From Paracoccus sp. UBA889 (GTDB taxonomy: Bacteria > Pseudomonadota > Alphaproteobacteria > Rhodobacterales > Rhodobacteraceae): a stretch of DNA of 64,000 nucleotides. The position numbers were made by a program, and so were the translations under genes. The DNA lies in the NCBI GenBank assembly GCA_002294185.1, contig DBFD01000046.1, positions 78,860 to 142,859 on the forward strand. The letters are read 5' to 3'. Shown in pieces: positions 13,499 through 22,030 of this stretch (positions are counted from its first letter, which is position 1; each line of letters begins with the position of its first letter). Below the pieces are notes generated by a model. The model had not been told where the DNA came from. It did no database searches and saw only the letters and a list, made by a program, of their open reading frames with translations.

Positions 13499-14806
13499 GT
13501 GGGCCCGGCAACCGAACATCCGTTGCGCTATGCGCTGGTGAACGAACTTCATGCCCGTCCCTCGCCTCGTCTGAAGGCGCCGTCCACCTGTGTCTTCGTG
13601 GCCTTCAAGGAGCCGCGCGACGCCGCCAATCGCGATCTCGCGCGCGACATGGCGCATCTGTCGGAACTGGTGGATCGCCATGGCGGTCCGCGACCCGATC
13701 CCGACGAGAGTCACTATCAGGGCCGGTTGGGCCGGCATGACCTGAAATGGGAAAGCCACACCGAATTCGTGACCTACATGGCCACGACGCCGGGCCTGCC
13801 GATCCGTCCCTTCGATCCGTCGGCCGCCGCCATCTTTTCCGAGGAATGGCAGAAGGGCGCGCCGGGCAGGCGGGTCGCGGCGGTGATGGTTCAGATCGAC
13901 ACGCTGCCCGCGCATCCGCAAGAGGCGCTGGACAGGATTTCGGACTGGTTCGCGCGTGACAGCCTGACCGCCGTCTGGGTGCTCGAGGAAGCCGCGATGA
14001 TCGCGGGCGATTTCCGTATCGACGCGGATGGCTGGATGCGCTTTGCCATTTTCGTGCGTCCTGACGTGGGCGAGGGCAGGATCGGGCGCATCGTGCACCG
14101 CCTGGTCGAGCTGGAAACCTATCGCGCCATGTCCATGCTGGGCCTGGGGCGCGCCCGCGGCCTGTCGCGCCGCCTGAACGAGTTGGAACCGCGCCTGTCG
14201 GCCATTGTCGAGGGGATGACCGATGACGACCGCGCAGCCGACGCGGTGCTGCACGATCTTCTGGCCGTCTCGGCCGAGCTCGAGGCTCAGGCGGTGCAGC
14301 ATTCCTTTCGCTTCGGCGCAACAAAGGCCTATGAGGCGATCGTGATGGACCGCGTCAGCGCCCTGCGCGAGACGCGCTTCATGAGCCGGCAGATGCTGAC
14401 CGAATTCATGCGCCGCCGCTATCAGCCCGCGATGCGCACCGTGGTGTCGAATGAAGAACGGTTGAAGACCATGGTGGAACGCGCCAGACGGGCCGGGGAT
14501 CTGCTGCGGACGCGGGTCGATGTGGAACGTTCGGCCCAGAACCAGGCGCTGATGAAACGGATGGATCGCCGCGCCGATCTGCAATTGCGCCTGCAACATA
14601 CCGTCGAGGGCCTGTCCGTCGTCGCCATCAGCTATTACGCGGTCGGACTTCTGTCCTATGCATTGTATCCACTGGCCAACGCGACAGGCATCGACAAGGC
14701 CTATCTGATCGCCGGACTGACGCCGCTTGCGGTGCTGTTCGTCTGGTGGGCGATGCGGCGGGTCCGCCGCAGCTTGCACCAGCACCCGCCGGAAGAGGAT
14801 TTGTGA
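13499..14806 (+). CDS. DUF3422 family membrane-anchored protein
   Basis: The 435 aa start with the typical DUF3422 opening HPLRYALVNELHARPSPRL. A long soluble region includes helical, probably coiled-coil segments (ELEPRLSAIVEG, SRQMLTEFMRRRYQPAMRTV). Two C-terminal hydrophobic helices follow (about 370-425). The family has no assigned function. Start is GTG 13499 with AGGAG seven bases upstream (TAAAGGAGAACGGC), just 11 bp after the NCS1 gene, so the two probably form an operon. An upstream in-frame extension exists but runs inside the transporter gene. Confidence 0.85.
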   Translation: MGPATEHPLRYALVNELHARPSPRLKAPSTCVFVAFKEPRDAANRDLARDMAHLSELVDRHGGPRPDPDESHYQGRLGRHDLKWESHTEFVTYMATTPGLPIRPFDPSAAAIFSEEWQKGAPGRRVAAVMVQIDTLPAHPQEALDRISDWFARDSLTAVWVLEEAAMIAGDFRIDADGWMRFAIFVRPDVGEGRIGRIVHRLVELETYRAMSMLGLGRARGLSRRLNELEPRLSAIVEGMTDDDRAADAVLHDLLAVSAELEAQAVQHSFRFGATKAYEAIVMDRVSALRETRFMSRQMLTEFMRRRYQPAMRTVVSNEERLKTMVERARRAGDLLRTRVDVERSAQNQALMKRMDRRADLQLRLQHTVEGLSVVAISYYAVGLLSYALYPLANATGIDKAYLIAGLTPLAVLFVWWAMRRVRRSLHQHPPEEDL

Positions 14807-14862
14807 CTTGCCGACAGGGCAGGGCGTGACGATAATCGGACCGTCGTTTTCCGAAGGTTTTC

Positions 14863-14922
14863 ATGCGTCTTGCCGCCGTGATCACGATGCTTTCGGCCTG
14901 CGACTATCCGTTCGTTCCCTGA
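14863..14922 (+). CDS. Possible 19-residue lipoprotein
   Basis: A very short frame, MRLAAVITMLSACDYPFVP, ends at a TGA. It has a charged start, a hydrophobic stretch and an LSAC lipobox, so after processing only CDYPFVP would remain. AAGG lies six bases before the ATG, and the Spx/ArsC-like gene starts 15 bp after the stop. It may be a real mini-lipoprotein or a decayed one. Confidence 0.35.
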   Translation: MRLAAVITMLSACDYPFVP

Positions 14923-14937
14923 GCCGAGGTTTCCGCC

Positions 14938-15282
14938 ATGTCGAAAACACTGCAAATGTATGGGCTGGGCCATTGTTCGACCTGCCAGAAAGCAATTGCC
15001 GCACTGGAAGATCATGGCTGGCGAGTAAACTTCCGCGACGTGCAGAAAGAACCTTTATCCGAAGCTGAAAGGGCCGGTCTGGTCAAGGATTTCGGCGATC
15101 GGATCGTGAATCGCGCCAGCCTGACATGGCGCGGCATGTCCGAGGAAGAACGCGCCGCCGATCCGGTTGCGATGATGGAAGCCAGACCCGCCGTGATGAA
15201 GCGTCCGGCCATCCTTGCGGGCGACAAGCGGCTACTGGGCTGGACGGCGAACGTCAAGCGCGCGCTGGACGTGCCCGCCTGA
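14938..15282 (+). CDS. Spx/ArsC (YffB-like) family reductase
   Basis: A 114-aa thioredoxin-fold protein of the arsenate reductase/Spx superfamily. It has GLGHCSTCQKAIAAL with Cys13-x-x-Cys16, then FRDVQKEPLS and the MKRPAI block (cis-Pro region) that contacts glutathione or substrate. Its length and the MKRP motif fit YffB-type Spx/MgsR-like proteins better than true ArsC. No arsenic resistance genes are near. It converges with the next gene, with 14 bp between stops. Confidence 0.82.
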   Translation: MSKTLQMYGLGHCSTCQKAIAALEDHGWRVNFRDVQKEPLSEAERAGLVKDFGDRIVNRASLTWRGMSEEERAADPVAMMEARPAVMKRPAILAGDKRLLGWTANVKRALDVPA

Positions 15283-15296
15283 GCCAGGATCGCGGA

Positions 15297-15725
15297 TCAG
15301 CCGCGCCTGCTTGCCAGCGAATCGATCAGCGGAAGAACCGGCGTCAGGTCATAGCCCGCGTCGCGGGCCACATCGATGATTTCAGCCCGAGGGCGCTTTC
15401 CGGCCTGGCTCAGCGCCCATAGCACGGTGCATCTGTGGCCGGACCGGCAATAGGCGATGATCGGGCCGCGGCCTGCGGTTGCCTGCGCGAAATCGGTGAT
15501 CAGTTCCGGTGTGATCTGGCCGGGTGAGAAGGGAAGGTAGTGGTATTCCATTCCCTCCTTCTCTGCTGCCGCTGCCATGACCTCGTGGTCAAGGGACGAG
15601 TCCACCTCGGCGTCGGGCCGATTGTTGATCAGCACGCGAAATCCGGCCTCGGCCAGTTGCGGCACATCCTCGGGCGTGATCTGCGGCGAGACCGCGATGC
15701 TGTGGCTGAGTTGGCGCAGGTCCAT
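15297..15725 (-). CDS. TIGR01244 family phosphatase-like (Blh N-terminal type) protein
   Basis: A 142-aa protein of the dual-specificity-phosphatase-like family often annotated as sulfur transferase or beta-lactamase hydrolase-like. The P-loop is IAYCRSGHRCT with Cys93 and Arg98. An upstream GFRVLINNRPDAEV segment is also characteristic. In some relatives this domain is fused to a persulfide-dioxygenase-like metallohydrolase; here it stands alone. The substrate is unknown. Confidence 0.82.
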   Translation of the reverse strand: MDLRQLSHSIAVSPQITPEDVPQLAEAGFRVLINNRPDAEVDSSLDHEVMAAAAEKEGMEYHYLPFSPGQITPELITDFAQATAGRGPIIAYCRSGHRCTVLWALSQAGKRPRAEIIDVARDAGYDLTPVLPLIDSLASRRG

Positions 15726-15800
15726 GAACTGCCTCTTGCTGGGAATGCCGAGACATGGCGCGACGGAACGGCTTTTGTCAAGCGCCCGGCTCGTGCCGGC

Positions 15801-16481
15801 TCAGACCATCACGCGCGTCTCGATCAGGGCGGGGAGGGCAGCGAAATCGTCGAAGGCAGCATCGTGGGGCAAATCTGCGACCGGCTTCAGGCGATAACCT
15901 TTGGTGTAGATCAGGAACGGCACCTGTATCGCCGCGGCGCATCTGGCGTCGAATTCGCTGTCACCGACATAGATTGCGCGCGGCTGAGCCGGATCGGCCC
16001 CAAGCGCGGCAAGCGCGGCCCGCAGCGGCGCGGGATCGGGCTTCTTCTGGGGCAGGCAATCGCCGCTGGTGACATGGGCGAAGGACCCCGCAATTCCAAA
16101 ATGATCAAGAATCGCGCGCGTCGGCCCCATCGGCTTGTTGGTGCAGATCCCCAGAGGATGCCCGCGGTCGGCCAGCGTGCCAAGCGCCTCAACCACCCCG
16201 GGAAACAGCCGCGTCAGCGCGGTCGCGTCGTGATAGCGGGTCATGAAGGATGCGATCAGATCTGATCTGTACGCCGGATCGATCCTCAGCGCGGCGATGA
16301 TCCTGGTCCAAAGAAGGTCCACACCACCGCCGATGAAACTGCGCACCCGATCCTGGCCCAGCGGCGCCAACCGATTTTGACGCAGGACCGCATTGACGCA
16401 TGCATGGATGTCCGGAGCGCTGTCGATCAGCGTGCCGTCAAGGTCGAAAACGATCGGGCATGGCGCCATGCAGACGTTCAT
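15801..16481 (-). CDS. gph: Phosphoglycolate phosphatase (HAD superfamily)
   Basis: Dephosphorylates 2-phosphoglycolate formed by DNA 3'-end repair or oxygenase activity. The 227 aa carry motif I VFDLDGTLID (Asp13 nucleophile, Asp15), motif II ICTNKP, motif III KKPDPAPL and motif IV YVGDSEFD. The open frame extends far upstream, but ATG 16481 overlaps the stop of the upstream gene as ATGA, which fixes the start; ATG 16469 is possible. Specificity among HAD phosphatases is inferred from the GGGVDLLW and cap-region pattern. Confidence 0.85.
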   Translation of the reverse strand: MNVCMAPCPIVFDLDGTLIDSAPDIHACVNAVLRQNRLAPLGQDRVRSFIGGGVDLLWTRIIAALRIDPAYRSDLIASFMTRYHDATALTRLFPGVVEALGTLADRGHPLGICTNKPMGPTRAILDHFGIAGSFAHVTSGDCLPQKKPDPAPLRAALAALGADPAQPRAIYVGDSEFDARCAAAIQVPFLIYTKGYRLKPVADLPHDAAFDDFAALPALIETRVMV

Positions 16482-17032
16482 GCGGATTTCCACTTGATCG
16501 AACATCCCATCGAAGGCACCTGATTTACCGGTCCTTTTCCTGTCTTGGCAATCATCATCATCGCGTCCCGCAATTCGCGTTTCGCATCCGCGGGACCAGC
16601 CTGCCGTGTCGAGGAATCCAGCCGGCCCCGATACTGCAACCTGCCATCCGCGTTGTAGCCGAAGAAATCCGGAGTGCATTCCGCACCATAGGCGCGGGCC
16701 GTATCCTGGCTCTTGTCGTAAAGATAGGGAAAGCTGAAACCGTGTTTTTCGGCCTCTGCCTTCATCTGCTTGGGACCGTCGCCGGGATACTCGACCACAT
16801 CATTGGCCGAGATCGCGACAACGCCAATACCGGCCGCCTGCATCTCTTTCGCGTCGCGCACGATGCGATCGAGAACCGCCTGCACATAGGGGCAATGGTT
16901 GCAGATGAACATGACCAGCGTGCCCTTCGAGCCCTCGATATCAGCCAGGGAAACAGCCTTGCCATCGGGATCGGGTAGCGTGAAATCATGCCACGGCGCA
17001 CCGAAATCGCAAACCGGAGGGGAAACCGCCAT
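16478..17032 (-). CDS. Thioredoxin-like/redoxin family protein
   Basis: A 184-aa AhpC/TSA-like cytosolic protein. After FTLPDPDGKAVSLADI comes the active-site-like MFICNHCPYVQ with Cys44-x-x-Cys47, then VVAISANDV. Proteins of this type are usually annotated as thioredoxin family or peroxiredoxin-like; the CNHCPYV motif separates them from true peroxiredoxins. There is no signal peptide. It is translationally coupled to gph (ATGA). Confidence 0.85.
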   Translation of the reverse strand: MAVSPPVCDFGAPWHDFTLPDPDGKAVSLADIEGSKGTLVMFICNHCPYVQAVLDRIVRDAKEMQAAGIGVVAISANDVVEYPGDGPKQMKAEAEKHGFSFPYLYDKSQDTARAYGAECTPDFFGYNADGRLQYRGRLDSSTRQAGPADAKRELRDAMMMIAKTGKGPVNQVPSMGCSIKWKSA

Positions 17033-17263
17033 TGAAGTCTCCTTGCTTTTTTATGGCGAATGTCGCGGATCGGCGACCGGCAAGCAAGCCGGTTCAAACT
17101 GCCAGCGACCATCCGCAGTGTCCGGTATCAATACCAAATTGTTCCATAATACCGATTATCGGGACGAAGTGTGCTCCGGTTGTTGGAGTCACGGAATTTT
17201 CCAACCATCTCGTCCTCGTGCCGAGAATGGCCCTCGTTTGAGGTCGTTTGCGTTTCGCACCGC

Positions 17264-18871
17264 TCATTCCCCCTTGACGGTGATGCGGCCGTCCATGGCG
17301 GGCTTGTATTCCGCACCTTGGGCCGCAAGATAGTCAGCCAGGACCTGTGCCAGATCAGGACCGAAATCATAGGCATCGGTCGCGTTCGCCGCGAAGACCG
17401 AATACCCATCCCCGCCTGCGCGCATGTAGTTGTTCGATACCACGCCATAGGTCGCGGCGGGATCGATTGGGCTCCATCCGCCATCTTTGCGGACCATCAC
17501 TTCGCTGATCCGACTACCCGCCTCGGCCGATGGATCAACAGTATATTTGAGACCGGCGACCTGTGCAAAGCGACCGGCGCCTTCCTCATATTTGCTGGCG
17601 CCGTTTTCCAAGGCAGAGACCACGTCGGCACCCTTCAGACGAAATGTTGCCAGCGTATTCTGGAAAGGCAGTACGGAATAGACGTCGCCCATCGTCACCT
17701 GCCCTTGGGCGATCGAGGCACGCAGGCCGCCGCCATTGGCGATCGCGATGCTCATGCCCTGATTCTTGACCCGATCCAGCATCGCATCAGCCACCAGATC
17801 GCCCATTTCGCATTCCCGCGCCCGACAATTGATGCGGTCTCCGTCGATGGGCGCCGCGGTCTCGGCGACGACCTTCTGGCGCAGTTCCTCGATCGGCGCG
17901 GCCATTTCCTTGACGCGAGCGACGATCGTCTCGTCCTCGGGAACGGAACTATCCAGAAGGATCGGCTTGCCCTCGGCCTTGATCAACTTGCCTTCGTCAT
18001 CGAACGTCAGAATAAGATGGCCAAGATATCTGGAATACGAGGCGGCAGTCGCAACAGGAACCTCGACGCCATCGGGGCCCGAGACCATGGTCGGATAGGG
18101 TCCGGCTGCGTCCTCCCCCTCGCCCAGTAGGGTGTGGGAATGACCGCCGATGATGGCATCGATGCCCGGCACCTCTCTGGCAATTTCCTGATCGCGCAGA
18201 TAACCGACATGGGTCAGCGCGATGATCTTGTTCACACCCTGGTCGGTCAGCGTCTTCACATCGGCTTTCAACGCCTCGATATCGTCAGTGACGATAACAT
18301 CGGGACCGGGCGACGAAATTTCTGGCGTATCGGTCGCCAGCGCCGAGACAATACCGATCTTCTGGCCACCCACATCCAGCGTCACCGTGTCGTCGATCCT
18401 GCTTTTCAACACATTTGACTGCGAAAGGTCCAGGTTGCCGGAGGAAATCGGAAATTCCACGCCATCGGCCAGGACTGCCAGCCCTTCGGGACCGTCATCG
18501 AATTCATGATTGCCGACGGACATCGCGTCATAGCCGATATCGGTCATGAACTCTGCCACGTCCGTGCCCTTGTAGGTCGTGTAAAACAGGCTGCCCTGAT
18601 ACTGATCGCCCGCATCCAGCACGACCACATTGCCACCCTCCGAGGTGATCTTGTCACGCAGTTCCCTGACTTTTGCCGCCACGCGCGCGACCCCGCCGAA
18701 ACACTCGCCCGCATCTTGCGTCTCTTGGTCACAGGTGCTGTCATATTTGTTGATCGGTTCGATCCGATTGTGCAGATCGTTGGTATGCAGCACATGCAGC
18801 ACCATTTCAGCCTGCGCCGATCCCGCCATCAGCGCGGCGATCGATGCGGCGGTAAACAAACGAAGCGCCAT
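17264..18871 (-). CDS. Periplasmic 5'-nucleotidase (UshA/metallophosphatase family)
   Basis: Hydrolyses nucleotides, sugar nucleotides or cyclic nucleotides outside the cytoplasm to scavenge nucleosides and phosphate. The 535 aa have a cleavable signal peptide ending at SAQA (about residue 21). The metallophosphatase domain carries LHTNDLHNR, VLDAGDQYQGS, VGNHEFDDG and GGHSHT metal-ligand motifs. The C-terminal substrate domain (about 340-530) has NGGGLRASI and NNYMRAGGDGY. Start is ATG 18871 behind GGAAGGGGAA; an upstream frame extension lacks a signal peptide. The exact substrate is open. Confidence 0.9.
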   Translation of the reverse strand: MALRLFTAASIAALMAGSAQAEMVLHVLHTNDLHNRIEPINKYDSTCDQETQDAGECFGGVARVAAKVRELRDKITSEGGNVVVLDAGDQYQGSLFYTTYKGTDVAEFMTDIGYDAMSVGNHEFDDGPEGLAVLADGVEFPISSGNLDLSQSNVLKSRIDDTVTLDVGGQKIGIVSALATDTPEISSPGPDVIVTDDIEALKADVKTLTDQGVNKIIALTHVGYLRDQEIAREVPGIDAIIGGHSHTLLGEGEDAAGPYPTMVSGPDGVEVPVATAASYSRYLGHLILTFDDEGKLIKAEGKPILLDSSVPEDETIVARVKEMAAPIEELRQKVVAETAAPIDGDRINCRARECEMGDLVADAMLDRVKNQGMSIAIANGGGLRASIAQGQVTMGDVYSVLPFQNTLATFRLKGADVVSALENGASKYEEGAGRFAQVAGLKYTVDPSAEAGSRISEVMVRKDGGWSPIDPAATYGVVSNNYMRAGGDGYSVFAANATDAYDFGPDLAQVLADYLAAQGAEYKPAMDGRITVKGE

Positions 18872-18901
18872 GTGATTCCCCTTCCGGCCCTGTTGGTCTG
18901 A

Positions 18902-18920
18902 CTGCGCCAGAGTGGCGCAG
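18902..18920. promoter_or_regulatory. Perfect 8-3-8 inverted repeat in a divergent promoter region
   Basis: CTGCGCCA-GAG-TGGCGCAG lies 31 bp upstream of the 5'-nucleotidase start and 114 bp before the DUF952 start. There is no T-run, so it is more likely an operator or mRNA leader hairpin than a terminator. Confidence 0.4.
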
Positions 18921-19033
18921 CGTCCGCGCGGGGTCAAATCTTCCCGACGCTGCCATCGCAGGAAAAGTTGTCAAGCAGGTTGCAGAACGCGGCCGGGCTT
19001 GACCTTGTGCGGAGAGGTGCCGCAAATGCCGCC

Positions 19034-19369
19034 ATGCGGATCTACAAGATACTGAGGCTGGAAGAATGGGCCACGCTTAGAACGTCCGGACGCAGCGCCG
19101 GCGCTTCCGTTGATGTGTTGGATGGCTTCGTGCATTTTTCCGCTTCGGACCAGGTCAAGGCGACGCTGAATAAACATTTCCGCAAAGATAGCGAGCTGAT
19201 GCTTCTGGCATGTGAATCGGATGCGATGGGCGATTGCCTGCGGTGGGAGCCTGCACGCGGCGGCGACATGTTCCCGCATCTCTACCGGGACCTGTTGTTG
19301 TCGGACGTGATCTGGACACGTCTGATCCTGCCGGGCACGGATGGTCATGACGTCGGAATTCTGGAATGA
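19034..19369 (+). CDS. DUF952 domain-containing protein
   Basis: A 111-aa protein with the DUF952 features MRIYKIL...W near the start, [19 protein letters not shown], and [17 protein letters not shown]. It resembles the ADP-ribosyltransferase-like fold of this small family, but no function is established. ATG 19034 is chosen because it begins the conserved block; the ribosome-binding site is weak. The stop overlaps the pyrD start (ATGA), indicating coupling. Confidence 0.82.
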   Translation: MRIYKILRLEEWATLRTSGRSAGASVDVLDGFVHFSASDQVKATLNKHFRKDSELMLLACESDAMGDCLRWEPARGGDMFPHLYRDLLLSDVIWTRLILPGTDGHDVGILE

Positions 19370-20412
19370 GCATGGTCGAGAAGCTGGGTCTTGCCTTCCT
19401 GCACCGGCTGGATCCGGAACGCGCACATGACCTTTCGATCCGGGCGCTGGCGACCGGATTGGCGCCCCTGCCCGGCCGGCCTGTCACGTCGGACAGGTTG
19501 AGGCTTGAAATGGCGGGTCTGGATCTTGCCAATCCGATCGGTCTGGCGGCAGGTTTCGACAAGAATGCCCGCGCAGTGTCAGCGCTGATGAAAGCTGGTT
19601 TCGGCTTCATTGAACTTGGCGCCGCCACGCCGCGCGCGCAACCCGGGAATCGCAGGCCGCGGCTGTTTCGCCTTGCCGAAGATCGCGCGATCATCAACCG
19701 GTTCGGGTTCAACAACGACGGCGCAGCGGCCATCGCCGCGCGACTGGAAGCCAGACCACGGGGCATTCCAGCGGGATTGAATATCGGAGCGAACAAGGAC
19801 AGCACCGATCGCGCTGCGGATTTCGCAGAAGTGGTCCGCATCGCGGGCGGGACCGCCGACTTCCTGACCGTCAATGTCTCATCGCCAAACACGGAACGTC
19901 TTCGCGAATTGCAAGGCCCCAGGGCGCTGGAGGCGTTGCTGGACGGAGTGATGCGGGCCCGCGATGCCCTGACCGTGCGACGGCCCGTCTTCGTCAAGAT
20001 CGCGCCGGATCTGGATCGAACGGCGCTTTCGGACATCGCCCACGTGGCACGGAACCTGCGGGTCGATGCGATCATCGCCACCAACACGACTCTGTCTCGC
20101 GAAGGTTTGCGCAGCCGCCAGGCCGGGGAGGCCGGCGGTTTGTCGGGAAAGCCCCTTCTCGCGCGATCGACCGAAGTCCTGGCACAGCTCTATCGGGAAA
20201 CTCACCGAGAGTTGCCGCTGATCGGCGTCGGCGGCATATTTTCCGCCGACGACGCATGGGCCAAGCTGCGCGCAGGTGCAACGGCGGTGCAACTCTATTC
20301 CGCTTTGATCTTTCAGGGATTTTCTCTGGCAGGACGGATGGCAGAAGAGCTTGACCTGCGCCTGCGGCGCGAGAAGATGACACTGCCGGAACTGACCGGC
20401 AGCGGCATCTAG
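19366..20412 (+). CDS. pyrD: Dihydroorotate dehydrogenase (quinone), class 2
   Basis: Membrane-associated flavoenzyme that oxidises dihydroorotate to orotate with ubiquinone, in pyrimidine synthesis. The 348 aa have the short N-terminal helical arm of class 2 enzymes and the FMN barrel: [37 protein letters not shown] (catalytic Ser region), [16 protein letters not shown] and [19 protein letters not shown]. It is coupled to the upstream DUF952 gene. Its stop codon overlaps the converging cysE stop. Confidence 0.96.
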   Translation: MSMVEKLGLAFLHRLDPERAHDLSIRALATGLAPLPGRPVTSDRLRLEMAGLDLANPIGLAAGFDKNARAVSALMKAGFGFIELGAATPRAQPGNRRPRLFRLAEDRAIINRFGFNNDGAAAIAARLEARPRGIPAGLNIGANKDSTDRAADFAEVVRIAGGTADFLTVNVSSPNTERLRELQGPRALEALLDGVMRARDALTVRRPVFVKIAPDLDRTALSDIAHVARNLRVDAIIATNTTLSREGLRSRQAGEAGGLSGKPLLARSTEVLAQLYRETHRELPLIGVGGIFSADDAWAKLRAGATAVQLYSALIFQGFSLAGRMAEELDLRLRREKMTLPELTGSGI

Positions 20413-21236
20413 AAATAATCGTCAATTCCCAAAAGCTGGTTCATGCTGTGCGACGGTTCAGAACAACCCGCATCGCCCACCACGCGTGCGGGAACGCCCG
20501 CCACGGTTTTGCACGATGGGACATCGTGCAGCACGACCGATCCCGCCGCGATCCGCGAATGATGCCCGACCTTGATGTTGCCCAGCACCTTCGCACCCGC
20601 TCCGATCATCACGCCATCGCCGATCTTGGGATGCCGGTCACCGTCCTCCTTGCCGGTCCCACCCAAGGTGACTGAATGCAGCATGGAAACGTCGTTTCCG
20701 ACGGTCGCCGTCTCGCCGATGACTATGGAATGGGCATGGTCGATCATCACCCCGGTGCCGATCCTGGCTGCTGGGTGAATATCGACACCAAAATATTCCG
20801 AGCAACGCATCTGCACGAAATAGGCCATGTCGCGCCGATCGCGCCGCCACAGCCAATGCGCCAGACGATAGGCCTGCAAGGCCTGAAAACCCTTGAAGAA
20901 CAGCACCGGCTGCAAAAGGCGGTGCGTCGCAGGATCCCGATCGTAGACAGCCAGCAGATCGGCGCGCGCGGCGTCGCCCAGTTCGGCTCCCGCGTGATAG
21001 GCCTCGTCCGCCAGTTCGCGCAGGATCTGTTCGCTCATTTCACCCGAGGCCAGCTTGAGCGATAGCCGGTAGGCCAGCGCTGCCTCCAGACTGGAATGGT
21101 GCAACAATCCGGCATGGATCAGGGCACCCAAGAGCGGCTCGTTGCGAATGGCCGCCGAGGCTTCGTCGCGAAGCTGCGCCCAGACGGCGTCGCGATCCAT
21201 GACCAGCGTGTTGCTGGATTTGTTTTGCACATTCAT
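20409..21236 (-). CDS. cysE: Serine O-acetyltransferase
   Basis: Makes O-acetylserine from serine and acetyl-CoA, the first step of cysteine synthesis. The 275 aa have an N-terminal helical domain and a C-terminal left-handed beta-helix of hexapeptide repeats: [27 protein letters not shown] (read in parts) with the catalytic DHAH region, then [10 protein letters not shown] and [13 protein letters not shown]. The C-terminal tail ends LLGIDDYF; an Ile near the end is typical of the peptide that binds cysteine synthase. It converges with pyrD and the stop codons overlap. Confidence 0.95.
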   Translation of the reverse strand: MNVQNKSSNTLVMDRDAVWAQLRDEASAAIRNEPLLGALIHAGLLHHSSLEAALAYRLSLKLASGEMSEQILRELADEAYHAGAELGDAARADLLAVYDRDPATHRLLQPVLFFKGFQALQAYRLAHWLWRRDRRDMAYFVQMRCSEYFGVDIHPAARIGTGVMIDHAHSIVIGETATVGNDVSMLHSVTLGGTGKEDGDRHPKIGDGVMIGAGAKVLGNIKVGHHSRIAAGSVVLHDVPSCKTVAGVPARVVGDAGCSEPSHSMNQLLGIDDYF

Positions 21237-21316
21237 CGGCTCGGTCCGCGCTTGCTGTTCCTCACCTTCTTAGCCCAGATGGAAACGCGGGAAAAGCGCG
21301 CGGGACCTCCATCACG

Positions 21317-22030
21317 TCAAAACGGCAGCCGCAGTTCCAGCCAGTGAACCGACAGCCTGACCGCACCCCCGCTGAAATTACCGCCCTCGGCCGTCATCAC
21401 CATCGTCTCGGGGCTGTAATATGCCGTGGGCGTGCCCAGCAGACCGCGTGCCCATGACCCGGCCGATGTGCCAAGCCCCTGCCCAAAGCGATTCGTCGCG
21501 CCGCCATGGCCCAGACGCCAGGAAGTCAGGCCACCTGTCAGGGTCTCCGTGACCCGCGCGACCGCTCCGATGACCGATACATTCGCGGGGATCGCAAGGC
21601 CGGTGTCGAAATCCGCGCCCGTACCGACCATCACCTCGGCCTCGGCGAAGCCGGCGACCAGCCCGGACCCGAAAACTCCCAGCGACAGGGCTCCAAGGGC
21701 CCAACCCCGACCATCATGGATCGCCTCGCAGCCCCGATCCGCGACGAAAGCCCGCATCCCTGCCGACGGCGCGACGAACATCCACCCGCCGTTCGAGCCA
21801 AGCGCGATCAATCCATCCTTGCCGGCCCAGGCGCCCTGCGCCGCGAGAGGCACACCCCAGCACTGCCCGTCGATCACGGTAGCCGGAGGCAACAAGGTGC
21901 TGACACTTTGCAAAACCAGGTTCACCAGACCGTCGAGTCGCATCAGTGCCTCGTTGACGGTCACATGCTTCTGCGCCTGGGAGGGTTGCAGCAAGGGCAT
22001 CGCCAGTCGCATCGTTTCACTGGTCACCAT
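21317..22030 (-). CDS. DUF2793 domain-containing protein, last gene of the GTA cluster
   Basis: The 237 aa include the DUF2793 block MPLLQPSQAQKHVTVNEALMRLD and later GGWMFVAPSAGM. The rest is a Gly/Ala-rich beta-type region ending WLELRLPF. DUF2793 proteins occur at the ends of phage and GTA tail clusters and are probably fibre or baseplate accessory proteins; the role here is inferred from position. Start is ATG 22030 behind AGGAGAA, inside the last codons of g15, so it is coupled to the GTA operon. Confidence 0.8.
   Translation of the reverse strand: MVTSETMRLAMPLLQPSQAQKHVTVNEALMRLDGLVNLVLQSVSTLLPPATVIDGQCWGVPLAAQGAWAGKDGLIALGSNGGWMFVAPSAGMRAFVADRGCEAIHDGRGWALGALSLGVFGSGLVAGFAEAEVMVGTGADFDTGLAIPANVSVIGAVARVTETLTGGLTSWRLGHGGATNRFGQGLGTSAGSWARGLLGTPTAYYSPETMVMTAEGGNFSGGAVRLSVHWLELRLPF

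Noticed and set aside
14938-15282. Arsenate reductase in an arsenic resistance operon
   Set aside because: The protein fits the Spx/YffB-type branch and no ars genes are adjacent.
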